NCBI GenBank assembly: GCA_019752045.1
Contig: JAIEMP010000006.1
Span: forward strand, 44,569-108,568
Source: Chitinophagaceae bacterium
GTDB lineage: Bacteria; Bacteroidota; Bacteroidia; Chitinophagales; Chitinophagaceae
Length of the DNA stretch: 64,000 nt
Direction of reading: 5' to 3'
The position numbers were made by a program, and so were the translations under genes. Below are positions 41,251-49,881 of the stretch, one piece after another. Numbering within the stretch: position 1 is the first letter of the stretch; each line of letters begins with the position of its first letter. The notes beneath the pieces were generated by a model. It was not told the DNA's origin, made no database searches, and saw only the letters and a program-made list of their open reading frames with translations.

Positions 41251-42318
41251 ATGAGTGACAGAGAAAATAGCGGAGACTTACAAGTTCCCCCTTCAGGGGG
41301 CGGAGGGGGTATCATCGTTACAGGTGCTGCCGGTTTCATTGGCAGTTGTATGGTTGAATATTTGAATGAGCTTGGGTTCACCAATCTCATCCTTGTTGAT
41401 GAGTTTAACCGTGCAGATAAAATCCCTAATTTAAAAGAGAAACAGTTTGCTGTTGAAGTAGAACGTGAAGATATGTTCAACTGGTTATCGAAAAATAAAC
41501 CAACTGTTGATGCTGTGATTCATCTTGGTGCAAGAACAGATACTACTGAATTTAATTATGCCATCCATCAGCATCTCAATGTGGAATACTCTCAGAAGAT
41601 TTGGAATTACTGTACAATAAATAATGTGCCGTTGATCTATGCATCGTCGGCCGCAACGTATGGTGATGGAGAAATGGGTTACAAAGATGATCACAAACTA
41701 TGTCATCAATTAAGACCACTCAACCCTTACGGTATTTCCAAAAATGAATTTGATAAATGGGTGTTGCATCAGGAAGATCATCCTCCATTTTGGGCAGGAT
41801 TGAAATTTTTTAACGTGTATGGTCCCAATGAATATCACAAAGGAAGAATGGCCAGTGTGATTTTTCATTCGTACAATCAAATTCAACAAAACGGATTGGT
41901 AAAATTATTCCGATCGCACAAAGAAGGATTTAAAGATGGAGAGCAGCTCAGAGATTTTGTATATGTAAAAGATGTAGTGAAAGCTATTGGCTGGATGATG
42001 AAGGAGGCAGGTCGTCAGTCGTCAGATGATAGTGCTCTATTAGCACCTTCAAAACTTACATCTGCAATTTATAATCTGGGAACGGGAAAGGCACGTTCTT
42101 TTCATGATCTGGTTGCTGCAACCTTTGCAGCACTTGATCTGGAGACAAAAATTGAGTTTATTGATATGCCCGAAGACATCCGTGATAAATACCAGTATTT
42201 CACCGAAGCCGATATGCAGAAACTGAAAGCTGCGGGATATTCATCGGACTTTTATTCATTAGAACAGGGGGTAGGAGATTATGTAAAAAATTATCTCAGC
42301 AGCCATAATTATTATTAA
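41251..42318 (+). CDS. hldD: ADP-L-glycero-D-manno-heptose-6-epimerase with in-frame palindromic insert
   Basis: 355 residues of the extended SDR family; epimerises ADP-D-glycero-heptose to the L form for LPS core. The dinucleotide motif is IIVTGAAGFIGS, normally at the very N terminus. Here it is preceded by about 30 residues (MSDRENSGDLQVPPSGGGGG), part of which is encoded by the GC-rich element 41284-41310. Catalytic residues are S in YASSAATYGDG and Y160/K164 in NPYGISKNEFD. FVYVKDVVKAIGWMMKEAG and YNLGTGKARSFHDL are typical. A second odd stretch, about 255-268 (RQSSDDSALLAPSK), interrupts the loop before the YNLGTG strand. The start at 41251 is preferred to one at 41209. Confidence 0.92.
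   Translation: MSDRENSGDLQVPPSGGGGGIIVTGAAGFIGSCMVEYLNELGFTNLILVDEFNRADKIPNLKEKQFAVEVEREDMFNWLSKNKPTVDAVIHLGARTDTTEFNYAIHQHLNVEYSQKIWNYCTINNVPLIYASSAATYGDGEMGYKDDHKLCHQLRPLNPYGISKNEFDKWVLHQEDHPPFWAGLKFFNVYGPNEYHKGRMASVIFHSYNQIQQNGLVKLFRSHKEGFKDGEQLRDFVYVKDVVKAIGWMMKEAGRQSSDDSALLAPSKLTSAIYNLGTGKARSFHDLVAATFAALDLETKIEFIDMPEDIRDKYQYFTEADMQKLKAAGYSSDFYSLEQGVGDYVKNYLSSHNYY
41284..41310 (+). repeat. GC-rich palindromic element at the hldD N terminus
   Basis: CCCCC (41287-41291), loop TTCA, GGGGG (41296-41300), then CGGAGGGGG. It is translated as VPPSGGGGG just before the Rossmann motif. Related to the elements at 10523-10559 and 21045-21122. Confidence 0.65.
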
Positions 42319-42344
42319 GTAACTTTAGCTCCTTAATGAAGCAG

Positions 42345-42375
42345 GCCGCAGTGAAGATCGCTGCGGCATTTTATT
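42345..42375 (+). terminator. Possible terminator of hldD
   Basis: GCCGCAG pairs with CTGCGGC around a 9-base loop, followed by ATTTTATT. The loop is long and the T run is broken. Confidence 0.5.
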
Positions 42376-42390
42376 ATCAAAAATTGAGTT

Positions 42391-43185
42391 ATGAATAAGA
42401 AAATTGCCATCATTGGCGGAGGAAACCTGGGTGTTGCTATTGCAGAAGGATTGATCAAAAGCGGATTTGTGTTACCGCATCACATCATCATAACCAAACG
42501 AAATATTAAAACCTTAGAACCTCTTGAATCAAAAGGGGTGCTGGTTTCAAATAATAACAAAGAGGCTGTTCAGTTTGCAGACCTTGTATTGTTGGCAGTA
42601 AAACCATTTCAGATTGAGGATGTGATACTTGGTATGAAAGATGAACTCGATCCCCAAAAACATGTGCTGGTAAGTGTGGTAACAGGTGTACTCATAGATG
42701 ATCTAATGAAATGGACGGGCAAAAAAATGCCTGTTGTTCGTGCCATGCCAAATACCGCTATTGCAATTCAGGAAAGTATGACCTGTATCTGTTCTAAAGA
42801 AACAAACAGTGAACAGTTGGATTATGTGGATGCAATTTTTAATCAGTTGGGAAAAGTGGTGATGATTGAAGAAAAGTTAATGGATGCTTCAACTGTATTG
42901 GGTGCATGTGGCATTGCTTATGCGTTGCGTTATATCCGTGCAAGCATACAAGGTGGTATTGAAATTGGCTTTGATGCAAAAACAGCAACATTGATTGCTG
43001 CACAAACAGTGAATGGTGCCGCAGAGTTATTATTACAAACAGGAAGACATCCAGAACAGGAAATTGATAAAGTAACAACACCCAAAGGATGTACCATTGC
43101 CGGACTCAATGAAATGGAGCACCAGGGTTTCAGCTCATCGTTGATCAAAGGAATTGTGGCGAGTTATAAAAAGATAGGAGAGTAG
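42391..43185 (+). CDS. proC: Pyrroline-5-carboxylate reductase
   Basis: 264 residues, normal length. Last step of proline synthesis: reduces pyrroline-5-carboxylate with NAD(P)H. The N-terminal Rossmann motif is IAIIGGGNLGVAIAEGLIKS, with LVLLAVKPFQIEDVI and PVVRAMPNTAIAIQESMTCI following. The C-terminal dimerisation domain contains GACGIAYALRYIRA, and the family signature appears as TPKGCTIAGLNEMEHQGFSS. Residues are cytoplasmic. It ends exactly where the convergent secreted-protein gene ends, with no terminator between. Confidence 0.95.
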   Translation: MNKKIAIIGGGNLGVAIAEGLIKSGFVLPHHIIITKRNIKTLEPLESKGVLVSNNNKEAVQFADLVLLAVKPFQIEDVILGMKDELDPQKHVLVSVVTGVLIDDLMKWTGKKMPVVRAMPNTAIAIQESMTCICSKETNSEQLDYVDAIFNQLGKVVMIEEKLMDASTVLGACGIAYALRYIRASIQGGIEIGFDAKTATLIAAQTVNGAAELLLQTGRHPEQEIDKVTTPKGCTIAGLNEMEHQGFSSSLIKGIVASYKKIGE

Positions 43186-44259
43186 TTAAAATAATTCTCC
43201 TGTTTCAAGATCAATCTGGTAGGGTTTCAACAGCATTTCATATTTTTCGAAAGCACCTGATTTGTTTAATCCATCTGCAACAGGCATCGGTAAAACTAAA
43301 TAGGCTAATTCTTTGGCGCCCCTTCCGCTGCTTCTTTTTAAAAACCGGATAGCCTTTGTATACACCGCAGTTTTATAAAAGTATAAAGGGAAAAAATTAT
43401 CTGCTGTTTTTATGTATATCGTTTTACCATCGCAAAAGCCCCACACATTTCTCATGGGGTAACTTACACCGTTAGCGTCTTTAATCACCAACATATCTCC
43501 TAACTTTCCGTTTCTGATTTCGTATTCCTCAATTGAAGGTTGATTGGTTTTAAATTCATCATAAGATAAATAAACTCCTTTTTTATAAACGGATGCTGTT
43601 TGTACGGGCATGGAATGATATTGGGTAGAAAACAAATCAATTTCGTTCCAGCTTCTTTTTGTACCTGTTTTTATTCTTTGCTGTACATCAATCGTACTGG
43701 TTTTTTTAATAGATGCATGCAAAGCCAGTGCAAACAATTCTTCTTTGGTTTTTTTTAAAGTCTTTGTCATTTTTATGATGGTATCAAACCTGTGCAGAAT
43801 GATGTACCGATCGTTTTGTTTTACATAAAATTCAAATTTTGCAATGATGCCCGGAAGAAACGGAGCTTCTTCACGTTCATTGGTTTCATAAATCTCATCA
43901 TGTTCAATTTCGGAGCTGAACCAGAATTTACGTACCATCAGAATCAGCTCCTGATTAGATGTATCATCAAATTGAGTAGCTGTGGTTATGAACGAATGGA
44001 TTGACGCTGCAGTTCCACCTTTCAACGCAAATACAGCAGTGATGCCGCTAAGATTTGTAAATCCTACAGCCGTTGTGTCATTTCTTTTATCGTATATCTG
44101 AATGCTTTTATACGGTATTTTAATTTTTGATTGATCTGAAGCAGGTAACTCTATTTCTTTACGTGGCATGTTGCCTGGATTAAACTGCCGTTCTTTTTGC
44201 TGCGCTGCAGCAGGTATAAGGAATAAACAAAAGAAAAGTGAAAGGACGATGTGATTCAT
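43186..44259 (-). CDS. Secreted protein of unknown function
   Basis: 357 residues. A signal peptide (MNHIVLSLFFCLFLIPAAAQ) is clear. The mature part is mixed alpha/beta with no motif I recognise; it contains SKIKIPYKSIQIYDKRNDTT and, near the C terminus, a basic stretch KAIRFLKRSSGRGAKEL. A conserved-looking region around NVWGFCDGKTIYIKTADNFF resembles other uncharacterised Bacteroidota exported proteins from memory. It abuts proC tail to tail and is divergent from the porin-like gene with 73 bases between starts. Confidence 0.65.
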   Translation of the reverse strand: MNHIVLSLFFCLFLIPAAAQQKERQFNPGNMPRKEIELPASDQSKIKIPYKSIQIYDKRNDTTAVGFTNLSGITAVFALKGGTAASIHSFITTATQFDDTSNQELILMVRKFWFSSEIEHDEIYETNEREEAPFLPGIIAKFEFYVKQNDRYIILHRFDTIIKMTKTLKKTKEELFALALHASIKKTSTIDVQQRIKTGTKRSWNEIDLFSTQYHSMPVQTASVYKKGVYLSYDEFKTNQPSIEEYEIRNGKLGDMLVIKDANGVSYPMRNVWGFCDGKTIYIKTADNFFPLYFYKTAVYTKAIRFLKRSSGRGAKELAYLVLPMPVADGLNKSGAFEKYEMLLKPYQIDLETGELF

Positions 44260-44332
44260 ATCAGTAGTTTACAGGATGAAAATAACTAAAATCAGCCGAT
44301 CCTTTCGTTCTGATTAGTAAATTACGCTTGTA

Positions 44333-45427
44333 ATGAAGCAATTACTGATTCTTTTACTAGGCTGTACTTCAGTTTACGCACAGGAGCAATGGAAGGACTC
44401 ACTGGCTTTTCAATTTTATGCAGAAGGGTATGCTTCATATACATCAAATAAACCGGAGAATAAACAACGACCGGCTTTCTTTTATAACCATACAAAGGCA
44501 AATAATGTTGGAGTTAATCTGGCTTTGGCAAAACTGCATTATTCATCCAAACGTTTCCGCAGTAATATTGGTTTAATGGCCGGCGACTATACCAATGCAA
44601 ATCTTGCCAAAGAAGAAAAATGGGCAAGAGTTATTTATGAAGCCAATGCAGGTGTTCTGCTTTCAAAAAAATATCCTGTTTGGCTTGATGCCGGTGTACT
44701 GCCTTCGCACATTGGTTTTGAGTCAGTCATAGGAAAAGAAAATTGGACCGCAACAAGAAGTATAACAGCCGATAATTCGCCTTATTATGAAACCGGATTG
44801 AGAGTAAGCTATAAACCAACACCCGAATGGTATCTCGCTTTATTAATGCTCACAGGCTGGCAACGCATTACTGTACCTGCCAATCAACTGGGTACACATT
44901 GGGGCATGCAAATCAATTATACTCCAAATGAAAAACTCAGTTTCAATCACAGTAGTTTTATCGGTAAAGTTTTTTACGGAAGAAATGTTACAAGAATTTA
45001 TTCAAATACGTCAGCAACATTTGGTTTAGGCAACCGCACCGGTTTAACCATTGGCTGGGATGTTGGACTGCAGGAAAATGCATTCGATGCCAACCAAACA
45101 GATACATGGAGCGGATTGCAGGCTTTGCTCCATTATCAGATCGTTCCCGGTAAATGGAATGCAGCAATCAGGTATGAGCGGTTTGTTGATAAAAAGAATT
45201 TGCTGTTTCATCTGCCGGTTGATATTTATCATCAGTTTTACGTCAATCATGCTTCGTTTAATCTCGATTGGCAGCCATTTAAACAGATACAGTTAAGGAC
45301 CGAAGCAAATTATCTTCATTCGCCTTACAGCCTGTTTTATAAAGGAGCAACGCTCAATAAGAGCCAATTCGCTTTCATGCTGATTACATCTTATAACCTG
45401 CAGTTTAAAGGAAAAAAGAAACAGTAA
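44333..45427 (+). CDS. Outer membrane beta-barrel porin-like protein
   Basis: 364 residues. Signal peptide (MKQLLILLLGCTSVYAQ), then alternating amphipathic strands through the C terminus, which ends with an aromatic beta-strand (FAMLITSYNLQFKG-like) as in outer membrane barrels. Features such as WLDAGVLPSHIGFESVIGKE and YYETGLRVSYKPTPEWYLAL are like those of the putative porin family BBP2 (OmpL-like). About 16 strands are plausible. The substrate is unknown. It is transcribed alone, upstream of pyrG. Confidence 0.75.
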   Translation: MKQLLILLLGCTSVYAQEQWKDSLAFQFYAEGYASYTSNKPENKQRPAFFYNHTKANNVGVNLALAKLHYSSKRFRSNIGLMAGDYTNANLAKEEKWARVIYEANAGVLLSKKYPVWLDAGVLPSHIGFESVIGKENWTATRSITADNSPYYETGLRVSYKPTPEWYLALLMLTGWQRITVPANQLGTHWGMQINYTPNEKLSFNHSSFIGKVFYGRNVTRIYSNTSATFGLGNRTGLTIGWDVGLQENAFDANQTDTWSGLQALLHYQIVPGKWNAAIRYERFVDKKNLLFHLPVDIYHQFYVNHASFNLDWQPFKQIQLRTEANYLHSPYSLFYKGATLNKSQFAFMLITSYNLQFKGKKKQ

Positions 45428-45507
45428 AATCAGTCAGCATCAGCATTTTTATGTCAATCTTTTTTCCACATCACACAGAAGCTTTTTTTCAAACAAAAAA
45501 ATCATCG

Positions 45508-45515
45508 TAGGTTTG
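45508..45515 (+). promoter_or_regulatory. -7 element (TAnnTTTG) of pyrG
   Basis: TAGGTTTG lies 69 bases before the pyrG start codon, giving a leader of about 60 bases. The T-rich run TTTTTTTC upstream may take the place of the -33 box. Confidence 0.45.
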
Positions 45516-45584
45516 CCCGACCTCCACGATTTTCTATTTCCATTTTACATTCAGGCAGGTCCGTTAAACCAAAAATCTTTTTTT

Positions 45585-47234
45585 ATGGCCAAGTACATTT
45601 TTGTAACCGGTGGCGTTACATCTTCATTGGGTAAAGGTATTATTGCGGCATCGCTTGCAAAGCTGTTACAGGCCCGTGGGTTTAAAGTAACCATTCAAAA
45701 ATTCGATCCCTACATTAATGTTGATCCCGGAACCCTCAATCCATACGAACACGGTGAATGTTTTGTAACAGAAGATGGTGCAGAAACTGATCTGGATCTT
45801 GGTCACTACGAACGTTACTTAAACATTCATACAACACAGGCCAATAATGTTACAACAGGCCGCATCTATCAAACGGTGATTAATAAAGAACGTGAAGGTG
45901 CATATTTGGGAAAAACAGTTCAGGTAGTACCACATATTACCGATGAAATTAAACGCAGGATGTTGCTGTTGGGTAAAGATTCAAAGTATGATATTGTGAT
46001 TACAGAAATTGGCGGAACGGTGGGCGATATTGAATCGCTGCCATTTGTAGAAGCTGTCCGCCAAATACAATGGGAGTTACCCGAAGAGGATTGTCTGGTA
46101 CTTCATTTAACACTCATCCCTTATTTAAAAGCAGCTAAAGAATTAAAAACAAAACCAACCCAGCACAGTGTGCGAATGCTGAGCCAGGAAGGTGTGCATC
46201 CGGATATTATTGTTTGCAGAACTGAAAAACCATTGAGCACAGAAATACGCCGCAAGATTGCGTTGTTCTGTAATGTAAAGCCGGAAGCGGTAATTGAAGC
46301 AATGGATGCTTCTACCATTTATGAAGTGCCGTTGTTTATGCTCCGTGAAAAATTAGATGTGATTTGTTTAAAAAAGTTGAGTGTGACGATTTTCCCTGAG
46401 CCCGATCTGGAAAACTGGAAAAAGTTTTTAGATAAATTAAAATATCCCAAGAGCCAGGTAAACATTGGTTTAATTGGAAAATATATTGAGCTGCAGGATG
46501 CATATAAATCCATCCTTGAAAGTTTTATTCATGCCGGCGCAATGAATGAGTGCAAAGTTAATGTGGTGAATGTGCACAGTGAATTTATTACCGATCAGAA
46601 CGTAGCAGAAAAACTTTCCGGGTTAGATGGGTTACTGGTTGCACCCGGTTTTGGAAACCGTGGAATAGAAGGAAAAATTACAGCCATTAAATATGCACGT
46701 GAAAACAGTCTGCCGTTTTTTGGTATTTGTCTGGGTATGCAAATGGCTTGTGTGGAGTTTGCAAGAAATGTGTTAGATATTAAAGATGCACATTCCTATG
46801 AAATGAATGCAGAAACAACCAATCCGGTCATTGATATGATGGAGGAACAAAAGAAGATTACTACAAAAGGCGGCACCATGCGTCTCGGTTCTTATCCCTG
46901 CGATTTAAAAGAAGGAACTTTGGCCGAAACGATTTACGGAACACAGCATATTAATGAACGTCACCGTCACCGTTACGAGTTTAATAACAAATACCTCGAT
47001 GCATTTGAGCAAGCGGGTATGATCCCCAGCGGAAAAAATCCTGAAACAGGTTTGGTTGAGATTATTGAAAATGCCAAACATCCATTCTTTATTGGTGTGC
47101 AGTATCATCCTGAATTAAAAAGTACAGTTGAAAGTCCTGCGCCTTTGTTTGTACATTTTATTAAAGCAGCAAAAGACTATTCAGAGAAACAGCAGTCGGT
47201 TAAAAATCCGTTGCTGGAGAGTGAGATGATTTAA
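45585..47234 (+). CDS. pyrG: CTP synthase
   Basis: 549 residues, normal length. Amidates UTP to CTP using glutamine and ATP. The synthetase domain starts MAKYIFVTGGVTSSLGKGII (P-loop) and contains DPYINVDPGTLNPYEHGECF, VTEDGAETDLDLGHYER and TEIGGTVGDIESLPF. The glutamine amidotransferase domain has the catalytic cysteine in PFFGICLGMQMACVEF and the His/Glu of IGVQYHPELKS. The start at 45585 is conserved in the family; an earlier in-frame ATG is ignored. A hairpin between this gene and the convergent HTH gene ends both transcripts. Confidence 0.97.
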   Translation: MAKYIFVTGGVTSSLGKGIIAASLAKLLQARGFKVTIQKFDPYINVDPGTLNPYEHGECFVTEDGAETDLDLGHYERYLNIHTTQANNVTTGRIYQTVINKEREGAYLGKTVQVVPHITDEIKRRMLLLGKDSKYDIVITEIGGTVGDIESLPFVEAVRQIQWELPEEDCLVLHLTLIPYLKAAKELKTKPTQHSVRMLSQEGVHPDIIVCRTEKPLSTEIRRKIALFCNVKPEAVIEAMDASTIYEVPLFMLREKLDVICLKKLSVTIFPEPDLENWKKFLDKLKYPKSQVNIGLIGKYIELQDAYKSILESFIHAGAMNECKVNVVNVHSEFITDQNVAEKLSGLDGLLVAPGFGNRGIEGKITAIKYARENSLPFFGICLGMQMACVEFARNVLDIKDAHSYEMNAETTNPVIDMMEEQKKITTKGGTMRLGSYPCDLKEGTLAETIYGTQHINERHRHRYEFNNKYLDAFEQAGMIPSGKNPETGLVEIIENAKHPFFIGVQYHPELKSTVESPAPLFVHFIKAAKDYSEKQQSVKNPLLESEMI

Positions 47235-47263
47235 CAGCAAATCGAAAATAGAAGCTGAAAAGT

Positions 47264-47296
47264 AAAAAGTGAAGTCTGATGTGGCTTCACTTTTTT
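47264..47296. terminator. Hairpin between pyrG and the convergent HTH gene
   Basis: AAAAAGTGAAG pairs with CTTCACTTTTT around a 10-base loop. Confidence 0.75.
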
Positions 47297-47297
47297 G

Positions 47298-48263
47298 TCA
47301 GTCAAACATTTTAGAAAGCATATCACAGCTTTCAACTAATTTCTTTATATACCTATTTCGTTGTGTACTCCCTTGTTTGCTGAAGCCGGTACTATCTGCT
47401 ATCATGTTGTTCAGCCAATCAGTAACTTCATCGCATAAAGGGCCATTTTCTGCCTGCAGATTATTAAAGGTGTTGAAACGGATGAAGGCTGATCTGTTGC
47501 CATCTGCTTCTGCCAAATAGGTTATACCGCCGATGATGTCATAGAAATACCATTCGAACGCAGATTCGGAATCATCAGCTTTATTTCCGTTTACGGCATA
47601 CGCTTCAATATCTTTTATGGTGCTGATTAACTGGGCACATACAATCTTACCGGTTTCTTTATTGGTAAATAAGTCGTTCTCTGCTGCATATTTTAGTTGT
47701 TCAATGCTGTTGAGAGATAAATGATTGGTCCAGATTTCTGTTGATGGAATATTTTTATATAGTTGGTAAAGATGTTCGGCAGTTTTTAATACAGAATGAT
47801 CAAAACCGGCAAAATCAAATTCAGCAGTGGAGTGATTTGCAATTCGCAAATTCCAGAAATGAAGTTTAAATGCAGCAAGCTCCGGATATTTAAACAGGTG
47901 AAAAAGAGGGATGTCGTTTGTGGCACAAATAATTTTTTTGTGCTTTGCCTGACTCATTTTTACAAGGAATGATTCTAATGATTGAATATAATCATGTACT
48001 GTATATTCAATGGCGTGAAAAGGAATGAAACTTACTTTTGCAGACGATTTTCCTTTTTCACGAACGATGTTGAAGTCTATGCCATAAGTATCACAAAGCT
48101 GTAGAATCTGTGTTGTTGTAAGCAGGCTTGATCCGTTTGCTTTTCCGTAAGCTTCACTTTTAGAAATACCTAATACACTGCTCAGTTCAACTGCTAGTAT
48201 TTTATCAGCTCCTATTTTATGTGCTATTTGTTGGAGAAAGTCTACTTGAATGTGTTTAATCAT
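47298..48263 (-). CDS. HTH-domain protein of unknown function (XRE/BetR-like N terminus)
   Basis: 321 residues. Residues about 8-60 form a helix-turn-helix: LQQIAHKIGADKILAVELSS, VLGISKSEAYGKANGSSLL and TTTQILQLCDTYGIDF, similar to BetR/XRE regulators. The remaining 260 residues are helical and carry no motif I know; it includes VHDYIQSLESFLVKMSQAKH and a C-terminal KLVESCDMLSKMFD. The layout resembles regulators with a ligand- or partner-binding C-terminal region. The 326-base gap upstream (48264-48589) holds a palindrome that could be its operator, and a short unassigned ORF. The targets are unknown. Confidence 0.7.
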   Translation of the reverse strand: MIKHIQVDFLQQIAHKIGADKILAVELSSVLGISKSEAYGKANGSSLLTTTQILQLCDTYGIDFNIVREKGKSSAKVSFIPFHAIEYTVHDYIQSLESFLVKMSQAKHKKIICATNDIPLFHLFKYPELAAFKLHFWNLRIANHSTAEFDFAGFDHSVLKTAEHLYQLYKNIPSTEIWTNHLSLNSIEQLKYAAENDLFTNKETGKIVCAQLISTIKDIEAYAVNGNKADDSESAFEWYFYDIIGGITYLAEADGNRSAFIRFNTFNNLQAENGPLCDEVTDWLNNMIADSTGFSKQGSTQRNRYIKKLVESCDMLSKMFD

Positions 48264-48331
48264 GGCAAGTCTTTTTGGTCAGCAAACAAAGTGTAAGTAT
48301 CACAGATCGGCTGCGTTAAAATTAATATTTT

Positions 48332-48365
48332 TTGAAATGTATGGTATAACCATAATCCGTTTCAA
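48332..48365. promoter_or_regulatory. Nested palindrome upstream of the HTH gene
   Basis: ATGGT-ATA-ACCAT (48341-48353) is enclosed by TTGAAA (48332-48337) and TTTCAA (48360-48365). The position about 70 to 100 bases before the HTH start and the symmetry fit an operator or a small hairpin; the function is inferred. Confidence 0.35.
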
Positions 48366-48444
48366 GTTATTGATAAATCAGAAAACTTTGGGGTGAATAA
48401 TGTAAGAGGGGTATTAATTTCAATGAATTGAAAATACTATAGCA

Positions 48445-48588
48445 ATGCCCGGAGCAATTTCTTTAACAGATACTGATGCACGTATGGAAGGCAGCCAGCA
48501 CATGCAAATGAGGAATGACCCGAATACGAAGGCGAAATTGATAAAGTTGTATGAAGGAGGAATTCATAGTTTTTTTAGAACATTTTAA
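48445..48588 (+). other. Short open frame of doubtful coding value
   Basis: 47 codons starting MPGAISLTDTDARMEGSQHM. The phrase SLTDTDAR faintly recalls the SLTDPDAR motif of IS1182-type transposases, so it could be a remnant, but no other transposase sequence is visible. It ends 1 base before the start of the lipoprotein gene and might also act as a leader peptide. It lies in the 326-base gap 48264-48589. Confidence 0.25.
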
Positions 48589-48589
48589 T

Positions 48590-49867
48590 ATGAAATTCTA
48601 TATGAATTTATTTATCGTATTCATGTTTCTTGCAACTTATGCTTGTAAGAAGCCTTATACACCCATTCCGTATCCGGTGCGACCACCCAATAAATGTTTT
48701 GATAGCCTAACCAATCTTCGTCCGTTTTGGAAAGTGCCAATAAGGAAAGATACTTTGAGGGGAATAGCTTCACACATTGTTAATACTGGTAATGGTTTGT
48801 TGGTATTTCAGGGCGAAGGTACTGGCACAGCCACCCTATATAATAAAGCTAATGGCGAAACAAAATGGCAAAAAAAAGAATTTGAGACGAATGAATATCC
48901 AAGTCAATCTTATGCTGTTTATTCGTATGCAAATTTTATTATTTCTTCAAACAACAGACATATTACAGCTTATAGTAAAGTAACGGGAGAACAAAAATGG
49001 AATACAAGAAATTTTGATAATTATTATTTGTATTTCAGGTCTGCTTTGATTGGTGATTTTTTATATACAGGAATAACGAGAGGCAATCAGTTTTATGATT
49101 CAAGTTATTTTTTAGGACGCTTGAATATAAATGCACCTTTTAAATATGATACACTTTTAGAATTAAAAAGAAGTAATCATTTTGGATACATGGGTGGTAC
49201 TGAGCCTTCTGCTTTACACATCAACTCAAACTCCGATAGCATTTTGCTATTTAAGTTCAGAACAGTACTTACCAACAGCCAGGTAAACACAAGCCGTTGC
49301 TTTCTGTATGCCTATAATTTAAGCCAGCGCAAAGTGCAATGGAGGATAGACAGTTTGGATTATGATGGCAGCATTGACCCTCCCCTTATTGAAGGCAACA
49401 AATGCTATGTACAGGGGTTGGGAACTGTTTATTGTTTAAATGCAGAGGATGGAACGTTAATCTGGAAAGCATGGTGTGGTGGCCGCTTACCTGCTGGCAG
49501 CAATATGATCAGTTATAAAGACAGGTTGGCTGTTGTTACACTTGATGGTCGGTTTATTTGTGTAAATAAAGAAACAGGTGCGTACATCTACAACCGTAAA
49601 GATGCGGAAGGGGGAATGCAGAATTTTGATATGGCCAGTCCCAGCCAGGCAGTTGAGTTAAATGGTATTATGTATTTATATGGCAGCAGGTATTTCTATG
49701 GAGTTGATTTAACAACAGGTTTAATTGTAATGAAGTACGAAAGCCCTTACCATTGCAAAAGAAGTGCTGCTTTATTTAACTATGGTGGAATTGCCAAAGA
49801 TGATGAACTGGGATTGATTTATATCGAAGACCAGTACTTCATTTATGCAGTAAAAGCTTACAGATAG
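48590..49867 (+). CDS. PQQ-like beta-propeller lipoprotein
   Basis: 425 residues. The N terminus MKFYMNLFIVFMFLATYACK looks like a lipoprotein signal with a relaxed lipobox (TYAC) and a following KK. The mature part contains repeated tryptophan-docking blades: YNKANGETKWQKKEF, YSKVTGEQKWNTRNFD, YNLSQRKVQWRID, LNAEDGTLIWKAW and VNKETGAYIYN, i.e. a PQQ/quinoprotein-like propeller without clear PQQ ligands. It would sit on the outer membrane periplasmic side or surface. The start is 48590 rather than the earlier 48551. The next gene starts 14 bases downstream. Base composition is more AT-rich than the surrounding genes. Confidence 0.78.
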   Translation: MKFYMNLFIVFMFLATYACKKPYTPIPYPVRPPNKCFDSLTNLRPFWKVPIRKDTLRGIASHIVNTGNGLLVFQGEGTGTATLYNKANGETKWQKKEFETNEYPSQSYAVYSYANFIISSNNRHITAYSKVTGEQKWNTRNFDNYYLYFRSALIGDFLYTGITRGNQFYDSSYFLGRLNINAPFKYDTLLELKRSNHFGYMGGTEPSALHINSNSDSILLFKFRTVLTNSQVNTSRCFLYAYNLSQRKVQWRIDSLDYDGSIDPPLIEGNKCYVQGLGTVYCLNAEDGTLIWKAWCGGRLPAGSNMISYKDRLAVVTLDGRFICVNKETGAYIYNRKDAEGGMQNFDMASPSQAVELNGIMYLYGSRYFYGVDLTTGLIVMKYESPYHCKRSAALFNYGGIAKDDELGLIYIEDQYFIYAVKAYR

Positions 49868-49881
49868 TTTAAATAAATAAA

